Of a stretch of 27,354 nucleotides of DNA, positions 1 through 8,900 are shown piece by piece. The notes beneath the pieces are model-generated. The model was not told the DNA's origin. It made no database searches and was given only the letters and a program-made list of their open reading frames with translations. Source of the stretch: DASXRU01 sp033856235 (GTDB lineage Bacteria > Acidobacteriota > Blastocatellia > Pyrinomonadales > Pyrinomonadaceae). Made by a program: the position numbers and the translations under genes. The number at the start of each line of letters is the position of its first letter. Position 1 is the first letter of the stretch. The stretch is taken from positions 1 through 27,354 of the forward strand of contig JAWVFI010000124.1 in NCBI GenBank assembly GCA_033856235.1, given 5' to 3'.

Positions 1-461
1 GTCGAGCCGACTATCTGCTTGGTTTGATCCGGCCGCTCTTTGATTAGGGTCGCCACCACATCCGAACCATCGTCAATAATAATGTCAGGTCGGAAGTCCA
101 GCGCGGTTTGCACGTGCCGGCGATAGGTGTCGGTAGATTCACCCTTGATCGCACAGACCGGGATGTCCCAATCCGAAACGAGGGAAGCGGCGACGTCGTC
201 CTGCGTCGAAAGCGGATTAGAAGCGATCAGCAGCGATTCCGCGCCGCCCGCTTGTAGCGCCCGGGCCAGGTTGGCCGTTTCTGTGGTGATGTGGGCACAC
301 GCGACCAGGCGCAGGCCACTCAGTGGGCGTTCGGTGCCGAAGCGCTCTCTTATCAGTCGCAGAACAGGCATCTCTCTTTCGGCCCATTCAATGCGCCGCT
401 TACCTTCGGGCGCCAAAGCTAAATCTTTAACGTCGAACTCCTGTGCGGGTGTAGCACTCAT
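1..461 (-). CDS. ahcY: Adenosylhomocysteinase, N-terminal part (cut by window edge)
   Basis: Hydrolyses S-adenosylhomocysteine to adenosine and homocysteine in the cytoplasm, relieving product inhibition of methyltransferases. Only the first ~153 codons are inside the window; the gene runs off the left edge. The visible translation starts MSATPAQEFDVKDLALAPEG and contains the family's N-terminal landmarks: IEWAEREMPVLRLIRERF, then CAHITTETANLARAL (substrate-binding Thr cluster), then SNPLSTQDDVAASL and DIIIDDGSDVVATLI. The ATG at 459-461 is preceded on the minus strand by GAGG about nine bases upstream, a good ribosome site. It lies 79 bp downstream of metK on the same strand, so the two form a methyl-cycle pair. 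The NAD-binding domain lies outside the window, so its integrity cannot be judged. Confidence 0.93.
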   Translation of the reverse strand, partial: MSATPAQEFDVKDLALAPEGKRRIEWAEREMPVLRLIRERFGTERPLSGLRLVACAHITTETANLARALQAGGAESLLIASNPLSTQDDVAASLVSDWDIPVCAIKGESTDTYRRHVQTALDFRPDIIIDDGSDVVATLIKERPDQTKQIVGS

Positions 462-486
462 TTCAATATCCTCATTATCTCGAAAT

Positions 487-514
487 GCGCGTTCGGCCGT
501 TGAGTCGAACGCGC
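487..514 (-). other. Hairpin between metK and ahcY
   Basis: Perfect inverted repeat: GCGCGTTCG at 487-495 and CGAACGCGC at 506-514, with a 10-base loop. Read on the minus strand it lies 26 bases after the metK stop and is not followed by a U-run, so it is a poor intrinsic terminator. It could be a partial terminator, an mRNA-stability element or a processing site between the two genes. A second perfect palindrome, AATTTCTTAAGAAATT at 522-537, lies right after the metK stop. Confidence 0.5.
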
Positions 515-540
515 GGGTATGAATTTCTTAAGAAATTAGT

Positions 541-1692
541 TTAGACCTTAGCGGCGGCGCGCAATGCTTCAGCCTTGTCGGTAGCTTCCCAGGTGAATCC
601 GTTTTCCGTACGTCCGAAATGGCCGTAGGCAGCGGTGGCTTCATAGACGGGGCGTCGCAGTTGCAGTTCTTTGATGATTCCCTGCGGCGTTAGCTGGAAA
701 TGCTCGCGAACCAGTTTGGACAGTACCGCTTCGCTGACGCGGCCGGTGCCCGAGGTGTCAATGAACACCGACATCGGCTCGGCCACGCCAATGGCGTAGG
801 CCAACTGCACCAGGCAGCGATCGGCCAGGCCGGCGGCCACGATGTTTTTCGCTGCATAGCGGGCCATGTAGGCTGCCGAGCGATCGACCTTCGTCGGGTC
901 TTTTCCTGAGAACGCGCCGCCTCCATGTGGCGCGTAACCGCCGTAGGTGTCCACGATAATCTTGCGGCCGGTCAGCCCGGTGTCGCCCTGTGGTCCGCCG
1001 GTAACGAAACGCCCGGTCGGATTAATGTGGTATTTCGTGTTCTCGTCCAGCAACTCAGACGAAACAGTTGGTTTGATTACTTGCTCAAGGATTTCGGCGC
1101 GCAGTTGCTCAGTAGTGACACTGTCCGCGTGCTGTGAAGAGATGACAACGGCGTCTAAACGAAACGGCCGGCCGTCCCGATATTCAACCGTCACCTGCGA
1201 TTTGCCGTCAGGCCGCAGGTAAGGGAGTTGCTCGTTCTTGCGAACTTCCGAAAGCTTTCGCGCCAGGCTGTGCGCCAGCTGAATTGGTAAAGGCATCAAC
1301 TCCGGCGTTTCATTACAAGCGAAGCCGAACATCAATCCCTGATCGCCGGCGCCTCCCGTGTCCACGCCCATGGCGATATCCGGAGATTGACTATCGAGCG
1401 CGGAAAGGACGCTGCAAGTGTCGCAGTCGAAACCGAATTTCGCCCGCGTATAGCCGATCTTGCGAATGGTTTCCCGCGCTATGCGGGTGTAATCGACGCG
1501 TGCCTTGGTGGTTATTTCGCCCGCCACGACCACCAATCCAGTGGTCACCAAAGTTTCGCAAGCGACGCGAGACATCTCATCTTCGGCCAGGGCCGCATCC
1601 AGGATCGCGTCTGATATTTGGTCTGCAATTTTGTCCGGGTGACCTTCGGTAACGGATTCGGACGTGAATAGGTAACTAGATTCAGTGCTCAA
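541..1692 (-). CDS. metK: S-adenosylmethionine synthetase (methionine adenosyltransferase)
   Basis: Makes S-adenosylmethionine from methionine and ATP, releasing phosphate and pyrophosphate; cytoplasmic, normally a tetramer. The 383-residue length is typical. Visible family motifs are GHPDKIADQISDAILD near the N-terminus, GAGDQGLMFGFA around residue 116, and the glycine-rich GGGAFSGKDPTKVDRSAAY around residue 256. The start is TTG: an in-frame TAA lies two codons upstream, there is no in-frame ATG before residue 40, and GAGGAG sits eight bases before the TTG. A sigma-70 promoter lies about 60 bp upstream (1753-1781), giving a leader of roughly 54 nt, too short for a SAM riboswitch. ahcY follows on the same strand. 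Confidence 0.97.
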   Translation of the reverse strand: MSTESSYLFTSESVTEGHPDKIADQISDAILDAALAEDEMSRVACETLVTTGLVVVAGEITTKARVDYTRIARETIRKIGYTRAKFGFDCDTCSVLSALDSQSPDIAMGVDTGGAGDQGLMFGFACNETPELMPLPIQLAHSLARKLSEVRKNEQLPYLRPDGKSQVTVEYRDGRPFRLDAVVISSQHADSVTTEQLRAEILEQVIKPTVSSELLDENTKYHINPTGRFVTGGPQGDTGLTGRKIIVDTYGGYAPHGGGAFSGKDPTKVDRSAAYMARYAAKNIVAAGLADRCLVQLAYAIGVAEPMSVFIDTSGTGRVSEAVLSKLVREHFQLTPQGIIKELQLRRPVYEATAAYGHFGRTENGFTWEATDKAEALRAAAKV

Positions 1693-1752
1693 CTCTTAAA
1701 CTCCTCATTAGGGCATATACTGGCGCCAACAGCGCTAAGCAAAAGACCGCGT

Positions 1753-1781
1753 AATGTAGCAGCCGCGTTTAGAGTAGTCAA
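1753..1781 (-). promoter_or_regulatory. Sigma-70 type promoter for metK
   Basis: On the minus strand, TTGACT (1776-1781) is separated by exactly 17 bases from TACATT (1753-1758). The predicted start of transcription is near 1746, about 54 bases before the TTG start codon. Spacing is ideal and both boxes are close to consensus. No riboswitch-like fold was recognised in the leader. Confidence 0.65.
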
Positions 1782-1827
1782 GTTGACGGCAGTGACCGGT
1801 GGTGGGTCTGCTTTAAAATCTCATTAG

Positions 1828-2009
1828 CACCGCAGTTCAGTGCGGTGATCGGAGTGAGAGGTGATCCCGCGAACCGTTTTGACGGTTTACCTGGAAGAAA
1901 CCGTTGAAAACGGTTAAGCATCAAGGTTAGTTCATTAACACCTGACTGAAGTCAGGTGTTAATGAGAGTGGGCGGTAGCACAAAACAAAGACTTCTGACG
2001 TTGAACGTC
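1828..2009. repeat. Cluster of five short palindromes in the gap before metK
   Basis: The 486-bp gap 1693-2178 holds the metK promoter and then a run of hairpins. They are CACCGCA-6-TGCGGTG (1828-1847), AACCGT-4-ACGGTT (1872-1887), AACCGT-5-ACGGTT (1899-1915), a 16-bp perfect stem TCATTAACACCTGACT with a 2-base loop (1932-1965), and GACGTT-1-AACGTC (1997-2009). Several loops carry TTCA or TGAA. The third and second share the same arms. The density and shared style suggest a REP-like intergenic element rather than independent terminators. No gene is supported within it. Confidence 0.6.
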
Positions 2010-2178
2010 GTTCTCTGTTCAGGCTTAGACTCACGCGTGGATAAGGAAGTCCCCGATTGCGTGATTCCCCGCTGAGGGGTTAAATTGTCCTATCCCCGAA
2101 TTGAACTCACGCTCCCCCTGCGCGTTCAGTGGTCCAATTATGAGGTTAGCGGAAGGGTGGCTTCCAGGTGAGAGCATT

Positions 2179-2376
2179 ATGAAGTTTCTGAGGCCCAGGT
2201 GTCCGAAGTGTGGGGGTTCCAAGATTGTACCCGATTATCAACCGGCAGCGTTTCTGCTGCGGTTGTTCCTTTTTCAACAACTAATGTGCGATCGTTGCAA
2301 CTATCCGTTCAAGGCATTCGCACTGCCCGTCCCTAGACCCCGCCCGCAGCACACGACGATCAGATTGGCGAAGTAA
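2179..2376 (+). CDS. Small zinc-ribbon protein of unknown function
   Basis: A 65-residue protein with two CxxC knuckles, CPKC near residue 8 and CDRC near residue 38. A hydrophobic stretch (FLLRLFLFQQL) lies between them, and the C-terminal tail is rich in proline, arginine and basic residues. The spaced CxxC pairs should bind one zinc ion; the role is unknown. I chose the ATG at 2179 because AGGTGAG lies about seven bases upstream and because the zinc knuckle then begins at residue 8. An ATG at 2140 and one at 2101 are in frame but have no ribosome site. It is the only plus-strand gene in the first 20 kb, convergent with the protease gene that ends at 2413. Similar small CxxC...CxxC proteins are common in Acidobacteriota. 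Confidence 0.62.
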   Translation: MKFLRPRCPKCGGSKIVPDYQPAAFLLRLFLFQQLMCDRCNYPFKAFALPVPRPRPQHTTIRLAK

Positions 2377-2412
2377 AGCACAGGCTTACGCGCACTCCCA
2401 CAGGCTGTCACA

Positions 2413-3678
2413 TTAGATCTGTAATTCAATGTTCAGCCGTTGCATTACTTCGCTAATTGAATTTGCAACGCCGTAACCTTCGAGCCGCTTTCGGTTGTTA
2501 GCTGCCGGATCATTTTCCGGTATCGTTTCAATATCCCGAACCTCCGGCGCATCCGCCATGCCGGCAAAGATCAAACCAAGGGCGTGTTGGTCCGCGTCAA
2601 CCACCAACGAACCGCTGTCACCCTTATCCACGAATTTCGTAAAGGCAGGCTCTGCCGGAGCAATCAGAAACTGATCGTGGAAGAAGGCCGATTGGCCCGT
2701 GCGGTCGTAACGAATCCAGATGTCCAGATAGATCGAAAAGATATTTCCTTCCGTGTACCCAGTCGTTCGTCCGAACTTGCGCGCAGCCTCCCCAACCTCG
2801 ATATCGCGCTTTGGCACATAGCCCTTGATCCCGCCAATCATCGGAATCACCGGATTGTGCCGCTGCGGTCCCCAAAGTTTCGCCACCGCGGCATCGACGC
2901 TATTCGGGTCAGTGATGTCGCCATCAAACTTCAGATTGGAAAAGTTTACCAGTGAGGCGATCGGTCGATTACTTCCTGGCTCGCCCGGGCTTGGCTGCAT
3001 TATCAAATCAGCTTCATCAACGGTGGCCTTGCGCAGGTCGGCGAACACATGGGAGTTGCTCAGCAGATGAATCTCTTTACGGCGGCGCAGTTTAGTCTTG
3101 CGCTTGCAGAAATAGCCGATCGTGCCGCTTTGCCCGTCAAGGTTTGCATTGGCCCCGCTGATGCCGCCGATTATTACGTCCTGGTATTCGCGGATGCCAT
3201 TTGCATACTGCTCGCTGGCCATCCCTTCCATTCCTGGTAAGAAACCAGCCGCCGGCATTTCAATCGCAATGAGCGGAACTCCTCGGTAACTGTCGGGGAA
3301 CGACGCCGCGCCCGCCCCTGACCACAGTTCGTCATTTGCGGCATTGATAAAGACTTGAAGGCAATACTCATCACCAGGGGGGAGCCGCCCAATCCCCACG
3401 GCATGGATCCTGGTAGAAAAGCCAGGCCGCAGGTATCTTGAGCTCAACTCGCGCTTGAGCTTAATAATCCGTTTTAACGATTTGAAGCTGGAGCGTTGCG
3501 GCGGACGTCGCAAGGCCCTCGCCCGCCGGTAGATGTTAATGAGGAACCACGTGCCCCAGATCAGCGACAGGGCCGCCAGCACCCAAATTACCGTGTCGGA
3601 ATAGTAGTAGCTGATCGTCCCGCCCTGACCGTCAGGGCGATCGTACATCCAGTGCTTTCCCAGGGCCAAAAGAACCAT
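2413..3678 (-). CDS. Membrane-anchored trypsin-fold serine protease
   Basis: A 421-residue protein with a short N-terminal segment, one transmembrane helix at about residues 27-48, a basic stretch (RRARALRRPP), a spacer of ~110 residues, and a chymotrypsin-like protease domain. All three catalytic residues can be placed: His210 in LLSNSHVF, Asp262 in VDAAVAKL, and Ser355 in DKGDSGSLVV. The GEPGSNRPIASL segment before the Asp resembles the Nal1-like group of trypsin-fold proteins. Topology is uncertain; there is no cleavable signal peptide. It starts 16 bp after the stop of the unrecognised 281-residue gene, so the two are almost certainly co-transcribed. The ribosome site (GAGAG) is weak, consistent with coupling. 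Substrate unknown. Confidence 0.82.
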   Translation of the reverse strand: MVLLALGKHWMYDRPDGQGGTISYYYSDTVIWVLAALSLIWGTWFLINIYRRARALRRPPQRSSFKSLKRIIKLKRELSSRYLRPGFSTRIHAVGIGRLPPGDEYCLQVFINAANDELWSGAGAASFPDSYRGVPLIAIEMPAAGFLPGMEGMASEQYANGIREYQDVIIGGISGANANLDGQSGTIGYFCKRKTKLRRRKEIHLLSNSHVFADLRKATVDEADLIMQPSPGEPGSNRPIASLVNFSNLKFDGDITDPNSVDAAVAKLWGPQRHNPVIPMIGGIKGYVPKRDIEVGEAARKFGRTTGYTEGNIFSIYLDIWIRYDRTGQSAFFHDQFLIAPAEPAFTKFVDKGDSGSLVVDADQHALGLIFAGMADAPEVRDIETIPENDPAANNRKRLEGYGVANSISEVMQRLNIELQI

Positions 3679-3694
3679 TGATCACTCTCAAGAT

Positions 3695-4540
3695 CTAGCC
3701 GATGCCGGGCGGATCATCGACCACGACCGGATGGCAGAACTCCAACTGATTTACGGCCCCGCCTTCTGCCTTCGAACCTTCGCCTTCTTCCAAGATCGGT
3801 GTGAAGTCAAACTGCTTTCCGCTTTGGCTGGCAACAAAACCATAATAGTCGGCCATGTCGCTGTAAACGGCATTGTCGCTGTAATCCATGTTCTTGATTT
3901 CGATTTTGAATGGGAGACCCTCGACGCGCCGGAGCGTGTGGGTCTCCTCGCGGCCGCCGACGCGAATAGTGAAATTGACTTCGTCGCCCTCGAGCTTCAC
4001 GCCGATAGTTTCACCTACATTGCCAAAGACCTCGCGCTGCGCGGGGTGACCGCTGGGATCTTTTTCAACCATCTCGAAGAACAGATTTGTATCCAGCTTG
4101 TAGGTATAGAACAGCCCGTTGCTGATAGCTATTTTCGAAACTGGATGATCCCGTTTCCTGGTTGGGGCCAGGGGGGTGCCGCCATGTAACGTGCTCATGT
4201 TAACTATCCAGCGAAAGTCATTAACGTCGGCGCAATCGAGCCGATCAAAATCGCCAGGCTGATAAAGCTCGTAGGTCTGGATGACCGGTTTACCTGCGAC
4301 CTTGATCTCAATCTGCACGTCTTCTTTGGGCAGTTTCTGATACGAGGCTATATCCTGGTAAGCGATGATGTCGATACCCCCGCCCTCCTGATAAGCCGGT
4401 TTCTGAATTTTGACGGTCAGGGTGTGTTTGTGATCGCGAATGACGGCGATTTCACCTCGCTGCCGTTCCTGGCTGAAGCAAATAATCCCCAGGCCAGTAA
4501 ACCTTACAAGTGCGGTAGCGGAACTTTCATTTACAGACAT
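3695..4540 (-). CDS. Unrecognised 281-residue protein, operon partner of the trypsin-fold protease
   Basis: I do not recognise this family. The 281-residue product has no signal peptide and no clear membrane helix. It is predicted mostly beta-strand, with short alternating hydrophobic and charged segments (VRFTGLGIICFSQERQRGEIAVI, then LTVKIQKP, IQIEIKVAGKP-like strands), and ends in an acidic, glycine-rich loop and a Pro-rich C-terminus. The ATG is preceded by a strong GAGAGGAGAAG ribosome site. It is the first gene of a two-gene unit with the protease at 2413-3678, 16 bp downstream. Plausible roles are substrate, inhibitor or cofactor of that protease, but nothing in the sequence decides among them. 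The upstream gap carries a copy of the 128-bp interspersed repeat. Confidence 0.75.
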   Translation of the reverse strand: MSVNESSATALVRFTGLGIICFSQERQRGEIAVIRDHKHTLTVKIQKPAYQEGGGIDIIAYQDIASYQKLPKEDVQIEIKVAGKPVIQTYELYQPGDFDRLDCADVNDFRWIVNMSTLHGGTPLAPTRKRDHPVSKIAISNGLFYTYKLDTNLFFEMVEKDPSGHPAQREVFGNVGETIGVKLEGDEVNFTIRVGGREETHTLRRVEGLPFKIEIKNMDYSDNAVYSDMADYYGFVASQSGKQFDFTPILEEGEGSKAEGGAVNQLEFCHPVVVDDPPGIG

Positions 4541-4687
4541 GATCTTCTCCTCTCGATGAGTGGCGATGCGTTCAAATTAGAGTGCTGTTTAGCGCTGAAA
4601 CGTAACGCGCCGATTCAGCCGTTCTTCCTGTCAACGCGGCTTTGCACAAAAAGTCCGCGGCAACTTCGAAGCAACAAGTGATAATGC

Positions 4688-4815
4688 TAAGACCGGCGTT
4701 GATTCGTGTGAGTTCCCGGGGGTTCGTGTTATTTCGTGAATCGTCCGCCGACAAATCGCGGTGATACGATTCACGAAAACACACCAAGAACACTAAAGAA
4801 CACCAAGTCGGAGTT
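4688..4815 (+). repeat. 128-bp interspersed hairpin element, copy 1
   Basis: This stretch can be aligned base for base, over 128 positions, with the reverse complement of 19091-19218. Shared blocks include AGACCGGCG, TGATTCGT, AATCGT, GATACGATTCACGAAA, CACTAAAGAACAC and TCGGA. The copy contains a perfect 13-bp inverted repeat, TTTCGTGAATCGT (4732-4744) with ACGATTCACGAAA (4766-4778), around a 21-base loop. It fills most of the 288-bp gap between two minus-strand genes. The open frame across it on the minus strand has no coding character. It looks like a non-autonomous, MITE-like or REP-like element. Confidence 0.8.
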
Positions 4816-4828
4816 TTGAGCAAAGCCA

Positions 4829-5941
4829 TCAACGCCGTATCGGACCGTTTGGAACCACGAATAAGAAGTCAACAGACTCATTCTTTACCAACTTCCTAAC
4901 CGAGCGCGCTGTGAAAGGCACCGGGCCCGATGGGGTTATAGTGTAGGCGCCGTTTGCCGGTAAGTGATCGAAAACATAAAAGCCTTGCTTGTCCGTCCTG
5001 GTGCTGTCATTTTTGGCGCCAGTGAGCAGCACGATAATCCTCCCGAAAGGCTGACGTTCGGATCCCACGCGCCCGCTAATTCTGTAGAACTGCGGCAGAG
5101 CGGAGAAGTCAGCTGTTTGATTCACCGTCAATTTCCTGAAGGCGCGCGGCGAGAAATTTAGACCCGAGCTCGCGGGGCTAATGGTGTAATTGCCGCCTCC
5201 CGGCAAATCAGTGAAAGCGTAGTAGCCCCTGGCATCGGTCCTCATTGAGCCAGTTCGTGTTCCCCGTAGCGTGACCCTAACTTCGCTGAGAGGTTTGTCT
5301 GCTGACGTTACTCGCCCGGTAATCCTGTAGACATCGGGTGTGACCAGACCAACGAAGTCAGCTGCCTCATCTCGCTTCAGAAAATCAATGGCGTGGCTCG
5401 GCGGCGTAAAGGTAATCTTCAGCTTCTCGGCCGTGACGGCGTAACCACCGTCTGCCGGCAGACCTCGGAACTCGTACCCGCCGCTGGCGCCGGTCGTCAC
5501 AGACGCAGTTTTTGTCCCAGTCAATCTTATTTTGACGTCGCTGAGAGGTCTGCCTGCCTCCGTCACTCGGCCGATGATCTTGTAGAGCTGGACGTGATCG
5601 GCTTCTCCGTCAGGCACGATCGTGACGTCACTCGCGGGCTTGGTTCCATCCGTCACTTTGCCGCTGACGGTAACTGCGGCAGCAGGCTTTCTGGCGGTGG
5701 TTACTGACCTGGACATGACTACGGTTGCTATCAACACGGTCATCGCAGCCATCAGGACGTAACGCCATTTGACCGCGCGGTTTCGTTTACTTAGGGCGAG
5801 ATCTTTCTCCTTGAGGAGGCGCGAACCCTCGTTCCATTTGTCTGTGCCCGAAAACACTTCCACCAGAGGCATGCCGTCGGCGAGGCAAAACCCCAACGAA
5901 CTCTCCGCGTAGTAGGCGCTGCATTTAGGGCAGATGCGCAT
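4829..5941 (-). CDS. Zinc-ribbon membrane protein with three carboxypeptidase-regulatory-like repeats
   Basis: A 370-residue protein. It starts with a short zinc-ribbon-like segment (MRICPKCSAYY ... GFCLADGMPLVEV; CPKC plus a later FC), has a transmembrane helix at about residues 81-100 (YVLMAAMTVLIATVVM), then three beta-sandwich repeats. Each repeat reads roughly 'I-GRV-...-PLSDVKIRLTGT-...-T-A-G-Y-F-LP-GG-Y-I-P', the carboxypeptidase-regulatory-like (transthyretin-like) fold, so this part should face the outside. I chose the ATG at 5941, four bases after the stop of the CHAT gene, because the zinc ribbon then begins at residue 3; a longer frame reaches 6010 but overlaps that gene. It is the last gene of the sigma / CHAT operon. 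Function unknown; adhesion, sensing or scaffold are possible. Confidence 0.8.
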   Translation of the reverse strand: MRICPKCSAYYAESSLGFCLADGMPLVEVFSGTDKWNEGSRLLKEKDLALSKRNRAVKWRYVLMAAMTVLIATVVMSRSVTTARKPAAAVTVSGKVTDGTKPASDVTIVPDGEADHVQLYKIIGRVTEAGRPLSDVKIRLTGTKTASVTTGASGGYEFRGLPADGGYAVTAEKLKITFTPPSHAIDFLKRDEAADFVGLVTPDVYRITGRVTSADKPLSEVRVTLRGTRTGSMRTDARGYYAFTDLPGGGNYTISPASSGLNFSPRAFRKLTVNQTADFSALPQFYRISGRVGSERQPFGRIIVLLTGAKNDSTRTDKQGFYVFDHLPANGAYTITPSGPVPFTARSVRKLVKNESVDFLFVVPNGPIRR

Positions 5942-5945
5942 GGCC

Positions 5946-8900
5946 TTAATAATTGGCGTAACCGCCGAACAGGGAAAAGGCTGCCCAATAAAAAGGCGCC
6001 TGGGTTTCATTCTTGCGCAACACTTCGATCTGGGCCTGCCGCAGACTCTCGGCGGAAGTCATTCCTTTGGACTTGCGATTCCGATGAAAGGCGATCATCA
6101 AATCTTTTGTAGGCTCCGAGTCCACTTTCCATTGGCTGGCGACCACAATGGGGGTCCCCATGGCCAACCAGGTGCGGGCAATACCAATCGCCCCTTCGCT
6201 TTTGTTGTAACTCTCGAATCCAGTTTCACAGGCCGACAGGACCACCAGTTTCGCTTGCGGCAGTTTGTAGTTGCCGAGGTCCGCCGAACGCAGCTCGCCG
6301 TGCGCGAAAAGCAACTTTGAGTTAGCCGGCGATTGCGGGTTCGTCACAAAGTGACCGGCGAAATGAACCACTTGCACACCGGCAAAACTCGCCAGGAACC
6401 TTTCCCTGGTGGCCTCGCTGCCAATCAACGGAAGTGAACTTGCATAGTCCCCAGCGATCGTCTGCGCTTCAGTTTCAGCGGCCTGCAGGTTCGCCAGCTC
6501 CCGGGTGTCCTCGCGCGCCAAATCCGGATTGCCGACGCTCAGCAGAGATTCATCCTTGAACCGCTCCTTGCGTCTGGCATTCTCGCTGGCCAACACCAAC
6601 ACCGACGCGCTGGGTGAATAGAAGATCGCGTGCTCTTCCAGCAGGTACTTTCCGCGCGGCGAAACGAGGGTCGCAAACGCCAGCTGATGCAGCGATTTAT
6701 CGGGCACCAGGCAAACCTGCTGTTCGTCAGTTAGGCCGTGCGGGATCAGCAGGTCATACAACTCGCGTCCAGCTGCGCGAAGTTCTGCAGGTGTCCCCCT
6801 GGCTAGAATCGCCGCCCGGTATGCGTCCACCCTCTTTTCCAATTCGCTGGCTGCGATTGCTTTTTCGTCTATGTCAAAGTGCGTCTTCGAGATCATCCAT
6901 AACAACAATCTATCCGGAAGGACTGCGTATTCCACGAAAATCACGTTTTCCGGAAGCCGCGCCTGAATTTCCCCCAACGAGAGTGAGCGGCTGACTGCGT
7001 CAAAACCCTTTTCAACTTCCGCAATCGATTTTTCGGACTCGACAAAATCCAGTAATGAGCGGGCCTTTGACGCTTCCACAAACTCGAATGCTTTCCGGCT
7101 GTCCCGCGCTTTTATTGCATTCGTCGCGGCGGTGTCGAAGACGATTTGCTCATTCGCAAAGAATGATTGTCTTAAGGTGTCTTCGCGAATGGTAGCGCGG
7201 TACTCTTCGGAAAGCTTCAAAACGTTGACCAGCTCAACTGCAAAGTCCTCGTGCCCCTCGAGCTGCTCAAAACAGAACAGCCGGCCTTTATGAATCTCGT
7301 AGAGGTTTTCCCTGACTTCCGGTAGACGCTGGTACAGCTGAAGCGCCAGGTCGTACTCAGTCAACGCGGCACCGCAATCTTTCCTCCGGCTCTGCACGTT
7401 GCCCAGCAAAAGATGAATCTCGGCCCTGGTTCTCGTGTTCGCTTTGCTTTCGTCTCGAGTCAGCGCAATTTGCAGCGATTCGTTGGCAGACTGCAAGGCT
7501 TCGTCCAGCTCGCCCTTGGCTTCTGCCGCCTCGGCCATTTGGCGCAGCGAATCGTTAAGGCGAATTACGTCGTTGGGACGTTCGCGGATCATCGCCAGGC
7601 GCTCTCGGGCCAGGCTAACCGCCGTGGCGAAAAACTTTAGCTTTATTGAAAGATCGGCGAGCGTACCTTTTTGGCGCCAGGATTGCCGGTGGTTTAGATA
7701 GTAAAGTTCCGGGGTCTCGATCGTGGCGCTGGCGTACGTGAGGGCCGTGGGCATGTCGCCCAGTTGTGAGTAATTAGCAGTGAGAGCGTCCTGGGCGTAA
7801 ATTATCCCAAACGTATTGTTGGCCGACTCCGCCGACTGCAAAGCCATTCTTAAATATTTATTGGTCTCGGAAAGACCGGCCTGATTGTAGTAACTCATCG
7901 CCACCCAGTAATAGGCTACCGGCAGCAGTACCTTGTAATTCCTGCTGATTGAGTATTCGACAATCGAATTCAAACGGCGACGCTGTTCGTCGACCGATCC
8001 GACGCCGGCAAGGAATTGAGCGGCCCAGATTTCCGCAATCGTCGCGTCGCAGGTGTCTCCCGCCCTGGCGAAAAGGTCACGGCTCTTTTCAAAGGCGAGG
8101 ATTGCCTCCGCGTATTTGTACTCCTCCACCAAAGTCTGCCCGCTGGCAGCAAAGTCGTGGGCCTGCAATAGAGAAGCAAACTGGCCGGGGTCCGCACTTG
8201 CGTAGAAGTTGGCTAGTTCAAAAAAAAAAGACTCGCCGTTTTGCGCTTGTTCAAAGCCGCCTATGAACTTCAAGGCCTCGATACTTTCGGCGGCCTCCGA
8301 CCAGTCGTTCGCCTGCCTGGCGATGAGGTAACGTCGCGAAAACTGAATCGGCAGAGTGACGTCCCTCAGCAATCCCTTCGTTTCGTTATGAATCTTTTGG
8401 GCCCGGGCGGCATCGCCGGCGCGAAAGGCTGCGAGGAAATCGGACAAAACCTGGGCAGCGGGTTTATCGAGCGACTGCAGGCTTTCCAGATGCGTCAGGT
8501 TCTTACGCGCCTCATCGGCCCAGCGCGAGGATGGGTCCTTTGCCAGGTATTGCTGCCAGGAGGCCTTTGCTTCGCGGGTCAATCCCAGTTGTTGCAATGC
8601 CAGCGACTTGTTGAAGATTGCTGCCAGGAAATTGCCGTCCAGTTCGGTCGCCTTCGTGAACTCCTCCAGACTTTGACTAAGATCTTCAAGCTTCTTCTCT
8701 TGCTTTGCGAGTTCGAAATGGGCCGACCCGAGATCGTTATGGATCCGGGCGTCGCTGTCCGCCAACCGCACCGCAGTCTCGAGTTCCGTGATCGCCTTAC
8801 GAAAGTCCCTTTGCGTTAGATAAAAAATACCGAGTGAGTGATGGGCTTCCGCGTCTGACTTCTTTTCGGTGCTCTCGATTAAGTTGTTCTCGATGCGCCG

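Noticed and set aside
1693..1746. SAM riboswitch in the metK leader
   Set aside because: The promoter at 1753-1781 leaves only about 54 bases before the start codon, too short for the known SAM aptamers, and no matching fold was seen.
2031..2222. 63-codon minus-strand open frame
   Set aside because: It is opposite the small zinc-ribbon gene, lacks motifs, and is less convincing than the CxxC-bearing plus frame.
4572..4832. 86-codon minus-strand open frame between the carboxypeptidase-regulatory and 281-residue genes
   Set aside because: It runs through the 128-bp interspersed repeat, has no recognisable protein features and no good ribosome site.
5942..6010. Longer N-terminus for the carboxypeptidase-regulatory protein
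   Set aside because: It would overlap the end of the CHAT gene by over 60 bases, and the zinc ribbon begins right after the internal ATG at 5941.
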